50,521 nt of DNA, taken from assembly GCF_028289855.1 (NCBI RefSeq), contig NZ_JAQGKZ010000101.1, positions 1 through 50,521 of the forward strand, read 5' to 3'. The notes beneath the pieces are model-generated. The model searched no databases. It had not been told where the DNA came from and saw nothing but the letters and a program-made list of their open reading frames with translations. The stretch comes from Sphingomonas bacterium. Its GTDB lineage: Bacteria; Pseudomonadota; Alphaproteobacteria; Sphingomonadales; Sphingomonadaceae. Every line of letters starts with the position of its first letter. Position 1 is the stretch's first letter. The position numbers were made by a program, and so were the translations under genes. Below are positions 1 to 8,728 of this stretch, piece by piece.

Positions 1-521
1 AGCGCCTCGGCGCCGCGATGCGTCTTCGCCGATGCCTTGGTGTGCGGCTCGATCAGCGGGTGGTGGCACGCGATGAAGACGAGCCCGTCCTTCGGCGCGG
101 CCTCGACCAGCGCCAGCGCCTTTTGCAGTGCGTGACGGCTGACATATCCCTTCGACCAATTGAGCCGCCACTGCGCGCGCCGCGTCGTCACCAGCGGCAC
201 GATCGTCACCCCGGGCAGATCGAGCGGCTTCTCGATCATTCGCTCAATCGCATGATAGCGGTGATAAGGCCGGAACAGCCGGTCGATCATGTTCCAATAC
301 GGCAAATCGTGGTTGCCGACCTCGAGCGTTACCGACCGCCCGAGCGACTGCAGCCATTCGAGCCCGCGTGCAAACTCGCTCGACCGCGCGCGCATCGTCA
401 GGTCGCCGGTCATGATGATCGCGTCGGGCTGCTCTGCAGCGACCAAGGCGTCGAACCAGGCGACTGCGGCTTTGTCCTCGCGCCCGAAATGGACGTCACT
501 GACGTGGAACAGCCGGATCAT
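1..521 (-). CDS. Metallophosphoesterase (3' end outside window)
   Basis: Calcineurin-like phosphoesterase, probably cytoplasmic; substrate unknown. The protein starts MIRLFHVSDVHFGR and carries the family blocks in order: DVHFG near residue 9, GDLT near 42, GNHD near 74 and a CHHPL block near 150, all metal-ligand motifs. The frame stays open to the window edge, so the C-terminus is missing. The ATG at 521 overlaps the TGA of the upstream lipid kinase (ATGA), so the two are translationally coupled. A lipid kinase next to a phosphoesterase suggests related phospho-substrates, but that is inference. The family call is firm, the specificity is not. Confidence 0.88.
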   Translation of the reverse strand, partial: MIRLFHVSDVHFGREDKAAVAWFDALVAAEQPDAIIMTGDLTMRARSSEFARGLEWLQSLGRSVTLEVGNHDLPYWNMIDRLFRPYHRYHAIERMIEKPLDLPGVTIVPLVTTRRAQWRLNWSKGYVSRHALQKALALVEAAPKDGLVFIACHHPLIEPHTKASAKTHRGAEA

Positions 522-1348
522 GTCGCGGGACCGGTGGCGACGAATTGCTCGCCGGTGCGGCCCGCCATGACCGTCGTCGCGGGATCGAGCGTCACCGGCT
601 CGCCATCGAACAGCGCGAGCACCGGGCGGCGTTCGGCGATGGTCAGGCGGTTGGTCTGAATTTCGGTCACGGCATGGGCGGCAACCCAGTCGCCGGTGAT
701 CAAGTTCCACCCGAGGTCGGCGAGCGATCGGAAATCGCGCGCGTTGATCGCGGCGACGGCAAGCATGTTCTCATGCGCCCGGACATATGCCGCCTGTGCC
801 TCGCGCGCGAAGCCCGGCGCGCCCGCCAGCCGGATGCCCTTGCCGAATGTCCGCCGCCACGCCAACCGCACCGCCGGCCATAGATCGGCGAGCTTGCCCT
901 CGCGGATGCGCTCGCGCGCGTGGTACCAATTCGCGGCTGGGCCGACGATCAGCCCGACCATCGCGCGATGCTCGCCCGCCGCGACGAACGGCAACGCGAT
1001 TCGCCGCCCGCGCTCCTGTGCCGCGGCGAGGATCGCGACCGGATCGGTCTCGGTATGCAGCGATTTGGCCAGCATGTTCATCGTACCGCCGGGCAGGACC
1101 AGGATCGCGCCGTCCCAATCGGCGAGCGCGCGCACCGCCGCATTGATCGTCCCGTCACCGGCCAGCAGCACGACGGTATCGACCTTCGCCGCCTCCAGCG
1201 CGTCGAGTGTCGGCAAGGCATCGCCGGGAAAGTCGGTCCGCCCCGCCAGCGTCAATCCGCGATCGGCAATGCCCGCGACGATCTCCTCGGCCTGCGCCGT
1301 GCTCGACGATCCGGACTTCGGATTGGTGATGAACCATATTCGTTGCAT
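518..1348 (-). CDS. Diacylglycerol kinase family lipid kinase (YegS/DAGK catalytic domain)
   Basis: Cytoplasmic lipid or sphingosine-type kinase of about 276 aa that would phosphorylate a lipid hydroxyl. The N-terminus has ITNPKSGS (NPxSG motif), then VVLLAGDGTINAA (nucleotide-binding GGDGT-type motif) and LPGGTMNMLAKSL (the GT.N.fA block of DAGK enzymes). The ATG at 1348 is preferred over an in-frame TTG at 1360, because the family motif begins a few residues after MQRIWFITNP. It sits between the broken histidine kinase and the metallophosphoesterase and overlaps the latter by 4 bp. Sphingomonads make glycosphingolipids, so a sphingoid substrate is possible but not shown. Confidence 0.85.
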   Translation of the reverse strand: MQRIWFITNPKSGSSSTAQAEEIVAGIADRGLTLAGRTDFPGDALPTLDALEAAKVDTVVLLAGDGTINAAVRALADWDGAILVLPGGTMNMLAKSLHTETDPVAILAAAQERGRRIALPFVAAGEHRAMVGLIVGPAANWYHARERIREGKLADLWPAVRLAWRRTFGKGIRLAGAPGFAREAQAAYVRAHENMLAVAAINARDFRSLADLGWNLITGDWVAAHAVTEIQTNRLTIAERRPVLALFDGEPVTLDPATTVMAGRTGEQFVATGPAT

Positions 1349-1381
1349 GCCCCGGATCAACGCGCCGGGGCGCGCTTTCGA

Positions 1382-2413
1382 TCAATCGGGCACGTCCATC
1401 GTGACGCACGTGCCGGTTTCGCCGCTGACCGTGTTCAGCGATCCGCCCGCCTGATGCGCGAACGCCTCGATCAACCGCTGGCCGAGCCCGCCGTCGCGGC
1501 GCGCCGGCTTGGGACCTGGCGGCATGCCGACGCCGTCATCGGCGACGGTCAGTCGCCAGCCCCCTTCCGCGCGGCGTTTCCACGACACGTCGATGGTGCC
1601 GCTTTCCCGCCCTGCAAAGGCATGCTTGGCGGCGTTGGTCACGAGTTCGTTGACGACCAGCCCGATCGATACCGCATGGTCGCGCTGGATCGGCGCCGGA
1701 TCGGCCTCGCAATGCAGCGTCACCCCGCCGCGCAGCAGCAAGGCATCCGATAGCGTCGCGCACAGATCGGCGAGATAATCCTGGACGTTGACCTCGCTGC
1801 GCTCGCCGTCGCGGTAGAGATGGCGGTGCGCCCGCGCGATACTGTCGACGCGCATCATCGCCGCGCCCAGTGCTTCGCCGGCGGGGGTGTCGCCCGCGCG
1901 CCGGCGCTGGATGTCGAGCATGCTCGCGACGATTGCGAACTTATTCTTCACGCGGTGTTCTAACTAGGCCAGCATCAGGTCGCGGTCGGCGATCTGGCGA
2001 TCGCGCTCGGACGTCGCGCGGTGCACCGCGCGGCGGAACGTCTCCGCCAGCACGATCGTCAGCAACGCCGCGACCGCCACGGCGAACACCGCGAACCGCG
2101 GATTGACGACCGCGCGGGTCGTCGCGCCAGCGGTCGGCAAGTAGACGACGAAGAACGTGTAGCAGATCGAGATTGCCGCGGTCATCGCGCCCGACTGCCA
2201 GCGCGCGAACAGCGTCGCCATCATGATCGCGGGAAAGACGAGCGCAAACACAGCCGAGCCGGGCGCGATCGTGTTGACGATGGCACGGGTAATCTCAATC
2301 CCGGCGGCGCACAACAACGCCACGCCAAGCTGCGTCGCCCAGCGCGGAACCGTCGGCGCGAGCCGATCGGGAAGGTCGAGTTCGCCCAGCCTTGCCATGA
2401 CCGACTTCGGCAT
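1382..2413 (-). pseudogene. Membrane sensor histidine kinase (HisKA_2/HWE type), split by an in-frame TAG
   Basis: One reading frame holds a complete kinase except for a TAG at 1964-1966. The first part (ATG at 2413, with AGGGG seven bases upstream) has four or so membrane segments in a DUF4118-like array, then a helix ending RDQIADRDLMLA-stop style just before the catalytic core. The second part continues in the same frame with LEHRVKNKFAIVASMLDIQ (H-box), NELVTNAAKHAF (N-box), ADDGVGMP (G1) and GGLGQRLIEAF (G2). The stop lies two codons before the Glu-His of the H-box. Without readthrough, the sensor half lacks the kinase. A restart at the GTG (1951) or the ATG (1924) would lose the phospho-acceptor His. 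It is either a recent nonsense mutation, a sequencing error, or a readthrough case. Confidence 0.8.
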
Positions 2414-2465
2414 CGTTACGCCCCTGAATGTCAAGCCGATCCGGCCCGAAATTAATCCCGATCAA

Positions 2466-3275
2466 TCAAAAAGGTAGTTTCCGCCCCGACCGTCCGGCAA
2501 GATCGGTGACGTAATGCCACGCGACGCGCCCCGACCGCCCGCCGCGGCGCGTCGCCCAGCCGACCGCTTCCTCGGCGTCGAACGCCAGATCGAACCGCGC
2601 GGCATAGTTGCGCACGATCGCCAGATACCCTTGCTGATCGAGCACGTGAAACCCCAGGCTCAGCCCGAACCGGTCGGCCAGCGCGAGGTGATCGTCCACG
2701 CTGTCGCGCGGGTTGATCGCGCTGTCCTGCTCGGCGATGTCGCGCGGGATCACATGGCGCCGGTTGGACGTCACCACCAGCCGGGCATTGGCCGGTCGCG
2801 CCTCTGCGCCGCCCTGGAGCAACGAGCGTAGCGCCCGGGCGTCATGCGCGGCGTCGAAGCCCAGATCGTCGAGAAACAGGACGAACGCGCGCGGCACGCG
2901 GTCGATGCGATCGAACAACGCGCGCAACCCGGCCATATCCGCCACTTCGATCAGCGCCAGCTTCCCGCCATCGGCCTGAATCGCGGCGACCGCGCTCTTG
3001 ACCAACGCCGACTTGCCGCTGCCGCGCGCGCCCCACAGCAGGACGTCCTGCGCTGCATGTCCCGCCGCCAGCCGGCGAAAATCCTCGACCAACGCCGCCT
3101 TCTGCGCGTCGATGCCGAGCAGCATATCGAGCGGCAACGGGTCGAACGCGCGCACCGCCGACAGCCCGCCGTCGCGCCAGACATACGCGGCATAGGCCAG
3201 CGGATCGACATCGGCGGGCACTGGCGGCGCGATCCGCTCCAGCGCGGCGGCGATGCGGTCGATCGGGTCGGTCAC
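2466..3275 (-). CDS. DUF815 family AAA+ ATPase
   Basis: Cytoplasmic ATPase of 269 aa of the DUF815 type. Walker A is GARGSGKSALV near residue 82 and Walker B is FVLFLDDLGF near 133; a sensor-1-like VVTSNRRH follows. The C-terminal part has the family's DRFGLSLGF and WATRRGGRSGRVAWHY segments. The start is a GTG at 3275; no ATG exists before the Walker region. It lies 15 bp upstream of the TPR gene, in the same direction, so it may be co-transcribed with the PEP-CTERM module, although DUF815 proteins occur widely without it. The biochemical role of the family is unknown to me. Confidence 0.82.
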   Translation of the reverse strand: MTDPIDRIAAALERIAPPVPADVDPLAYAAYVWRDGGLSAVRAFDPLPLDMLLGIDAQKAALVEDFRRLAAGHAAQDVLLWGARGSGKSALVKSAVAAIQADGGKLALIEVADMAGLRALFDRIDRVPRAFVLFLDDLGFDAAHDARALRSLLQGGAEARPANARLVVTSNRRHVIPRDIAEQDSAINPRDSVDDHLALADRFGLSLGFHVLDQQGYLAIVRNYAARFDLAFDAEEAVGWATRRGGRSGRVAWHYVTDLAGRSGRKLPF

Positions 3276-3290
3276 AAACCCGCGTTACAC

Positions 3291-5336
3291 TCAGCCCAGC
3301 GTCTTGAGCAACGCTTGCGCCGGCGCGCGATCGGCGAAGGCCGGATCGCCGAGCGCTAGCGCGATCTGCCCCTTGGCGTCGGCGTTTCGCCCGAGATCGG
3401 CATAAGCCTGCGCCAGATGCCAGCGGATGCCGGCCTGACCCGGGGCGAGCAACACCGCTTTTTCCAGCAAGTCCTTCGCCTTGTCGGCATCGCCCGCCGC
3501 GTAGAACGCCCAGCCATAAGCGTCGGTCGCCGCGGGGCTCATCGGCGCGATCTCGTACGCGGCGGCGCCATAGCCCAGCGCGTCATCGAAATCCTCCGCA
3601 CCGATATTGGCGTAGGTCAATTCCGCGAGCAGCCCGGCGTCGCGCGACCCGACCCGCGAGCGCAAATCCTCCAGCGTGCCGATCGCGCCGTCCCAGTCGC
3701 GCGCCGCGATCTGCCAATGCGCGGCGATGCGCAACGCTGCCACGTTCTCCGGATGCTGGCCGAGGAACAGCGCTAGCACGCTCGAGGCTTCGGGACGGCG
3801 TCCAGCATGGTCGAGTGCATCGACCACGCGCAGCATCGTCGCTTCGTCGAACTTGATGTCGGCGGCGCGGCGATACGAATCCGCCGCCTCGCCGAACCGG
3901 CCCATCGTCATCAGCGTGTCGCCAACCAGCAGATGCGCGGCGGGCGCGCCGGGATTGGCCGCCGCCAGCGCCTTGGCACGGTCGAGCGCGTCGCCCGACT
4001 GCCCGGCATCGATCAGCCCGCGGATCATCCCCACCGCCGCCACCGGGTTGCCCGGGTCGTTGCTGGCCGCGCTCGCCAGCACGGCGAGGCCGTCATCGGT
4101 GCCGAACGGGGCGGTGCCGTCGGTCGTCGGCCATGCCGAGCGATCGAGGTACTTGGCCGCCCAGTCGCGCTCGCCATTGGCCTCGAACGCGCGCCCGACC
4201 AGCGCCAGCGTGTAGCTGTCGGCATCGCCGCGCAGCGCGACCGGGCGCAGCACGTCGAGCGCACCCTTGGCATCGCCCGAGCGCAGCAACGCCGCGCCGA
4301 GCAGCCGGCGCGCGGTGATGTTCATCGGCTGGCGGCCGATTAGTTCGCGCCACTTGCCGATCGCCTGTTCGTACGACCCGGCCTGATAATCGAGCGTGCC
4401 GCCGAGCAGCAGCGCGCCGGGCAAATCGTCGATCGCGCCGCCGGTGCGCTGCATCAGCGCGCGCGCGAGATCGTAATTCTGCGCGCGCGCGGCGAGCACC
4501 GCCTGGAGGTAAAGCGCCTGCGGGCTGCCCGGCCGTGCTGCCAGCGCGCGCCGCGTCGCCGCCAGCATGTCGGTGTAGCGGCCCATATCGCCGAGCGTGG
4601 CGGCATATTCGATCAGCGCGGCGTGGAAATAGGCGTCGCGCCGCAACGCCGCCTCGAACCACGGCACCGCCGCGGCGAGACCGAATTGCTCGCGCACCAG
4701 CTCGCCACGCAAGGTCAGCGCCTGGAGGTTGGCTCGGTCGAGCGCCACCGCGCGTTGCGCATTGCTCGACGCACCGGCGATATCGCCGGCATTGTAGCGA
4801 ATCCGGGCGAGGTCGGACCAAGCGTAGGAATTGGACGGATCGGCATCGAGCAATTCGCCAAGCAAGGCGATCGCCTCGGGCGACTTGCCTTGCAGCGCCA
4901 ACGCCTTGGCGGTCACGCGCGTGGCATAGCCGCCGAAGCGCGGATCGGCCTTGTCGGCTTCTGCCAGCGCGCGCTTTGCGTCGCCCTGGATCAACCACGC
5001 ATCGGCCAGCAGCTGGTGCCCGCGCGTCATGTCGAAACCGTTCGCGGCGGCGCGACCGAGTTCGGACTCCGCCCCCACGCCGTCGCCAAGCGCCAGGAAA
5101 GTCCGCGCCAGCACGGCGTGCGCCAGCCCCCATTTGGGATCGGCCTGGATCGCCTTTTGCGCGTAGGACCGCGCGGCGTTGAAATTGCCGTCTTTCAGCA
5201 AACCCAGGCTAAGGACCAGATCCTGTTTCGCTGCCGCATTGTCGGCGCGCGCCGGCGCGACGAGCGTCAGCGTAACGCCGGCGATCGCTGCGAAAGCGGC
5301 GGTGCCGGCCAGAGCAGTTTTGGCGAAGGTCTTCAT
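3291..5336 (-). CDS. TPR-repeat protein of the XrtA/PEP-CTERM exopolysaccharide module
   Basis: Exported protein of about 681 aa. The N-terminus MKTFAKTALAGTAAFAAIAG plus a LVAPARA cleavage site is a signal peptide, and the rest is a run of tetratricopeptide repeats (A-x-x-LG-x-x-A pattern) to the C-terminus. I started at the ATG at 5336, which has AGGA seven bases upstream, not the TTG six bases earlier. It follows prsR with a 9-bp gap in the order glycosyltransferase, prsK, prsR, TPR, which is the arrangement of PrsT-type TPR proteins in PEP-CTERM systems. It probably acts as a periplasmic scaffold in polysaccharide export. Its role is assigned from position and repeat content only. Confidence 0.8.
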   Translation of the reverse strand: MKTFAKTALAGTAAFAAIAGVTLTLVAPARADNAAAKQDLVLSLGLLKDGNFNAARSYAQKAIQADPKWGLAHAVLARTFLALGDGVGAESELGRAAANGFDMTRGHQLLADAWLIQGDAKRALAEADKADPRFGGYATRVTAKALALQGKSPEAIALLGELLDADPSNSYAWSDLARIRYNAGDIAGASSNAQRAVALDRANLQALTLRGELVREQFGLAAAVPWFEAALRRDAYFHAALIEYAATLGDMGRYTDMLAATRRALAARPGSPQALYLQAVLAARAQNYDLARALMQRTGGAIDDLPGALLLGGTLDYQAGSYEQAIGKWRELIGRQPMNITARRLLGAALLRSGDAKGALDVLRPVALRGDADSYTLALVGRAFEANGERDWAAKYLDRSAWPTTDGTAPFGTDDGLAVLASAASNDPGNPVAAVGMIRGLIDAGQSGDALDRAKALAAANPGAPAAHLLVGDTLMTMGRFGEAADSYRRAADIKFDEATMLRVVDALDHAGRRPEASSVLALFLGQHPENVAALRIAAHWQIAARDWDGAIGTLEDLRSRVGSRDAGLLAELTYANIGAEDFDDALGYGAAAYEIAPMSPAATDAYGWAFYAAGDADKAKDLLEKAVLLAPGQAGIRWHLAQAYADLGRNADAKGQIALALGDPAFADRAPAQALLKTLG

Positions 5337-5345
5337 GGGCAAGTC

Positions 5346-6692
5346 CTAGGCATGGAGGTCATAGCTCTTGAGCAAATCGTAGAGCGTCGGGCGGCTGATC
5401 CCGAGCAGCTTGGCGGTGTTCGAGATGTTGCCCTCGGCGCGCGCCAGCGCATGGCGGATCGCCTTGCGGTCGGCGGTTTCGCGCACCGATTTCAGGTTGA
5501 TCGGCTCGGGCTCGTCCTTGCCGCCGAGGTCGAGGTCGGCGGCGGATACGTACTTGCCGTCGGCCATTATCACCGCGCGCTTGATACGGTTTTCGAGCTC
5601 GCGGACATTGCCCGCCCAACCCCAGGCGTCGATCGCCGACAGCGCATCGGGCGCGAGCCCCGACACCGGCCGGTTCATCGCCTTGGCGTATTGATGCAGG
5701 AAATGCCTGGCGAGCAGCACGGCGTCGCCCGCGCGCTCGGCAAGGCTGGGAATGCGCACGACGATCTCGGCGAGGCGGTAATAGAGGTCTTCGCGGAAGG
5801 TGCCGCCCGCGACCATCGCATCGACGTCCTGATGAGTCGCGCACACGATCCGCACGTCGACCGCGATGGCTTTCCGCCCACCGATCCGTTCGATCACACG
5901 CTCCTGCAAAAACCGCAGCAACTTGACCTGCAACGGCAGCGGCACGTCGCCGATTTCGTCGAGAAACAAGGTGCCGCCGTCGGCCAGCTCGATCTTGCCC
6001 TCGGTGGTCTTGACCGCGCCGGTGAAGGCACCCTTTTCGTGCCCGAACAACTCGCTTTCGAGCAAGGTCTCGGGGATCGCGGCACAGTTGATCGCGACGA
6101 ACTGGCCCTTGCGCCCGCTGGCATTGTGCAGCCCGCGCGCGAGCACTTCCTTGCCCGTCCCGCTCGCACCGAGCAGCATCACCGACACATCGGCGGAGGC
6201 GACGCGCTCGATCATGCTCGTGACCTTGAGCATTTCGGGCGCGGCGGTAATCAGCCCGCCGAGCGCTGCGGTCGGGGATGCCGCGAGCCGGCGATTCTCC
6301 GCCTCGAGCGCATGGACGTGGAATGCCCGCGCGACGATCAGCCCGAGCGCGTCGATGTCGATCGGTTTCTGGTAGAAATCCCACGCCCCTTCGCCGATCG
6401 CGCGGAGTGCACTTTCGCGCGCGCCGTGGCCGGAGGCGACGATGACCTTTGTATCGGGCTTGAGCCGCAGGATTTCGCCGAGCGTCGCGAACCCTTCGCT
6501 CACCCCGTCGGGATCGGGCGGCAGGCCGAGGTCGAGCGTCACGACCGCGGGCTCCTCGGCGCGTACCGCGTCGATCGCCTCGCGGCGGTCGCTCGCGACG
6601 ATCACCTCATAGCCCTCATACGCCCAGCGCAACTGGCGCTGCAGCCCGGCATCGTCCTCGACGATCAATAGCTTCGGCTTGGGCGTCGTCAT
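5346..6692 (-). CDS. prsR: PEP-CTERM system response regulator PrsR (sigma-54 activator)
   Basis: NtrC-type transcription activator of 448 aa. The receiver domain (residues 1-125) has the acidic DD at 13-14 and the phospho-acceptor Asp54 in [11 protein letters not shown]. The AAA+ domain has Walker A GASGTGKE, the sigma-54 contact loop GAFTGA, and Walker B-like [12 protein letters not shown] Fis-type helix-turn-helix ends the protein ([20 protein letters not shown]). The length fits the PrsR family. The ATG overlaps the TGA of prsK, so kinase and regulator are coupled. Its expected partner is sigma-54; I did not find a clear -24/-12 element in front of the operon, so its targets may lie elsewhere. 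Confidence 0.93.
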   Translation of the reverse strand: MTTPKPKLLIVEDDAGLQRQLRWAYEGYEVIVASDRREAIDAVRAEEPAVVTLDLGLPPDPDGVSEGFATLGEILRLKPDTKVIVASGHGARESALRAIGEGAWDFYQKPIDIDALGLIVARAFHVHALEAENRRLAASPTAALGGLITAAPEMLKVTSMIERVASADVSVMLLGASGTGKEVLARGLHNASGRKGQFVAINCAAIPETLLESELFGHEKGAFTGAVKTTEGKIELADGGTLFLDEIGDVPLPLQVKLLRFLQERVIERIGGRKAIAVDVRIVCATHQDVDAMVAGGTFREDLYYRLAEIVVRIPSLAERAGDAVLLARHFLHQYAKAMNRPVSGLAPDALSAIDAWGWAGNVRELENRIKRAVIMADGKYVSAADLDLGGKDEPEPINLKSVRETADRKAIRHALARAEGNISNTAKLLGISRPTLYDLLKSYDLHA

Positions 6693-8728
6693 GCCGCGCG
6701 TTCCATTCGGCTGGGCGCTATCGCGGTCGGCAGCGAAATCGTGAAGCGCGTGCCCTCCCCTTCGCGGCTGATCACATCGAGCGTTCCTCCCATTGTCTGA
6801 ATGACTTGCCGCGCCTCGAACGCGCCGATCCCGAAGCCGCCCGGCTTGGTCGACACGAACGGGCGGAACAAATGATCGCGAACGAACGCCGCGTTCATCC
6901 CCCTGCCCGTATCGGCGATTTCGATCGAGGCATGCCCGACCGTCACGGTCACTGGATCGCCGCCGCTGCTCGCTTCGACCGCGTTCTGGATCAGATGCCC
7001 GAGCGCCTGTTCGAGCCGGCCCGGATCGGCCAGCGCGAGCGCATCGCGGCTGCCCGACACGATCACCGCATGGCTACCCCCGCGCCGCCGTGCGACACGT
7101 TCGGCGAGCGGCATCAATTCGACCGCTTGCGGATCGTCGGCGCGGCCCGAATGGTGCTGCGACAGCCGCGCGAGCAAGTCGTTCATCCGCCCCGCCGAAT
7201 CCTGCAATGTCGCGATCATGTCCGCGCGGAAGTCGGGATTGTCGGCATGTCGCTCGGCGTTGCGCGCGACCAGTGTCAGCTGGCTGACCAGATTTTTCAC
7301 ATCATGCAGGATGAACGCGAAGCGGCGGTTGAATTCGTCGAAGCGGCGCGCGTCGGCGAGTTGTTCGTGCGCGCGCGCCTCCGCCAGATAGCTCGCGACC
7401 TGCCGCCCGGCGATGCGGAGCAAGTCGAAGTCCTCCCAATCGAGGCTGCGGTCGATCGGCGGCCGCGCGAGCAGGATCGCGCCGATCAGCGTCTTGACGT
7501 GAACCAGCGGCACCACCGCCCAGGCGGCGTGATGATCGAGCATCCATTGCGGCACCGCGGCGAGTTCCTCGCGCGTCGCGCGGCCCGTGCGGACACTGTC
7601 GAGCTCGACAATATGCGCCCCGTCGGCGAAGAAGACGGTGAGTTCGTCGGTCGCGACATGCGACGGCGGATCGCCCGGCCACTGCCATCCGGTCCCGAGC
7701 GCCAGTGCCGCGCCATCGGCGACGAGCAACAGCCCGGCGGGCGAATCGGTCAAGTCGGCGACCGCCTTGACGATGCGTTCCTCGAGCGGCGGCGCGCTCT
7801 CGCCCGGGGTGCCCAGCGTTTCGGTGAACCGCACCCATTCGGCGCGGTAATCGTAACGGTGGCGGAACAAATGCTTGGCGACCATCACGCGCAGCCACGC
7901 CTTGATCGTCGGCGACGATAGCAACGTCAGCAGCGCGGCGGCCGATCCGAACACGAACGCGGTCTGCGCGAGGCGCGCATAGCCGCCGCCGAACGCCTCG
8001 ATCGCGCTGATCACCAGCACCGTGGTCATCGCGTAGATCGTCAGCGCGACTAGCGTCAGCGACTGCCACGTCACGGTGCGCGAGATGTTGAGCGTCCAGT
8101 CACCGTTGCGGTGCACCGCGATCGCCAGCACCGGCACGATCGCCGCCATGACGACCCCGCGCGCGGCGATCAGCACCTCCGGCCAGTCGCCGCCCAGATA
8201 CGCGGCGGTGTAGAGCGCCAAATCGGCCAGCCACATCGTCGCCAGCGCGATAACGGCCATGCGGATCCCGCCGCGCGCGGCGGGCGCGACCAGCGAATAG
8301 AGATGGTTGACCAGCACCAGCGCGCCGACCGCGACCATCATCCGCAACAATACGCGGACCGCGGAAACGCCCTGCACGGCACTCGACGCCGGAACGATGG
8401 CCAGCACGATTCCTGCCGCCGCCACCAGCGCGATCACGCCGTAGATCGTCTTGACCGCCCGGTCGCGCCGCGCCCCGGCGTCGCGCCGCAACAGCGCGAA
8501 CATGAAGCCGAGCCAGCCCAAGTTACGGACGCTTTCGGCAACCTTGGTGACGACATCGCCCGCGCCGATTCCGGCCACCGCCAGCGCCCACAGCGCGGTC
8601 AGCCCGAGCGCGACGAGGAATGCGGTGCGCGGCACGCTGACCGTCCCGGCGCGCAGCTGCGACAGCGCGAGTCCGGCGAACAGCAACGCAGCGAGCGCAT
8701 GCCCCCACAGGATGACGGTTGCCGTCAT
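6689..8728 (-). CDS. prsK: PEP-CTERM system sensor histidine kinase PrsK
   Basis: Inner-membrane histidine kinase of 679 aa that should phosphorylate PrsR. Residues 1-290 are a multi-pass membrane array; a GAF-like region follows (about 320-450). Then come the H-box FILHDVKNLVSQL (His475), an N-box HLIQNAVEAS, and DTGRGM / GFGIGAFEARQVIQ G-boxes. The frame is open far upstream into the glycosyltransferase, but the ATG at 8728 (MTATVILWGHALA) opens the membrane domain and forms an ATGA overlap with that gene's stop, so it is the real start. It overlaps prsR at its 3' end in the same way. Confidence 0.92.
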   Translation of the reverse strand: MTATVILWGHALAALLFAGLALSQLRAGTVSVPRTAFLVALGLTALWALAVAGIGAGDVVTKVAESVRNLGWLGFMFALLRRDAGARRDRAVKTIYGVIALVAAAGIVLAIVPASSAVQGVSAVRVLLRMMVAVGALVLVNHLYSLVAPAARGGIRMAVIALATMWLADLALYTAAYLGGDWPEVLIAARGVVMAAIVPVLAIAVHRNGDWTLNISRTVTWQSLTLVALTIYAMTTVLVISAIEAFGGGYARLAQTAFVFGSAAALLTLLSSPTIKAWLRVMVAKHLFRHRYDYRAEWVRFTETLGTPGESAPPLEERIVKAVADLTDSPAGLLLVADGAALALGTGWQWPGDPPSHVATDELTVFFADGAHIVELDSVRTGRATREELAAVPQWMLDHHAAWAVVPLVHVKTLIGAILLARPPIDRSLDWEDFDLLRIAGRQVASYLAEARAHEQLADARRFDEFNRRFAFILHDVKNLVSQLTLVARNAERHADNPDFRADMIATLQDSAGRMNDLLARLSQHHSGRADDPQAVELMPLAERVARRRGGSHAVIVSGSRDALALADPGRLEQALGHLIQNAVEASSGGDPVTVTVGHASIEIADTGRGMNAAFVRDHLFRPFVSTKPGGFGIGAFEARQVIQTMGGTLDVISREGEGTRFTISLPTAIAPSRMERAA

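Noticed and set aside
4623..6671. A 682-codon open frame on the plus strand
   Set aside because: It is antisense to the TPR gene and prsR, has no domain, and arises from GC-rich codon bias.
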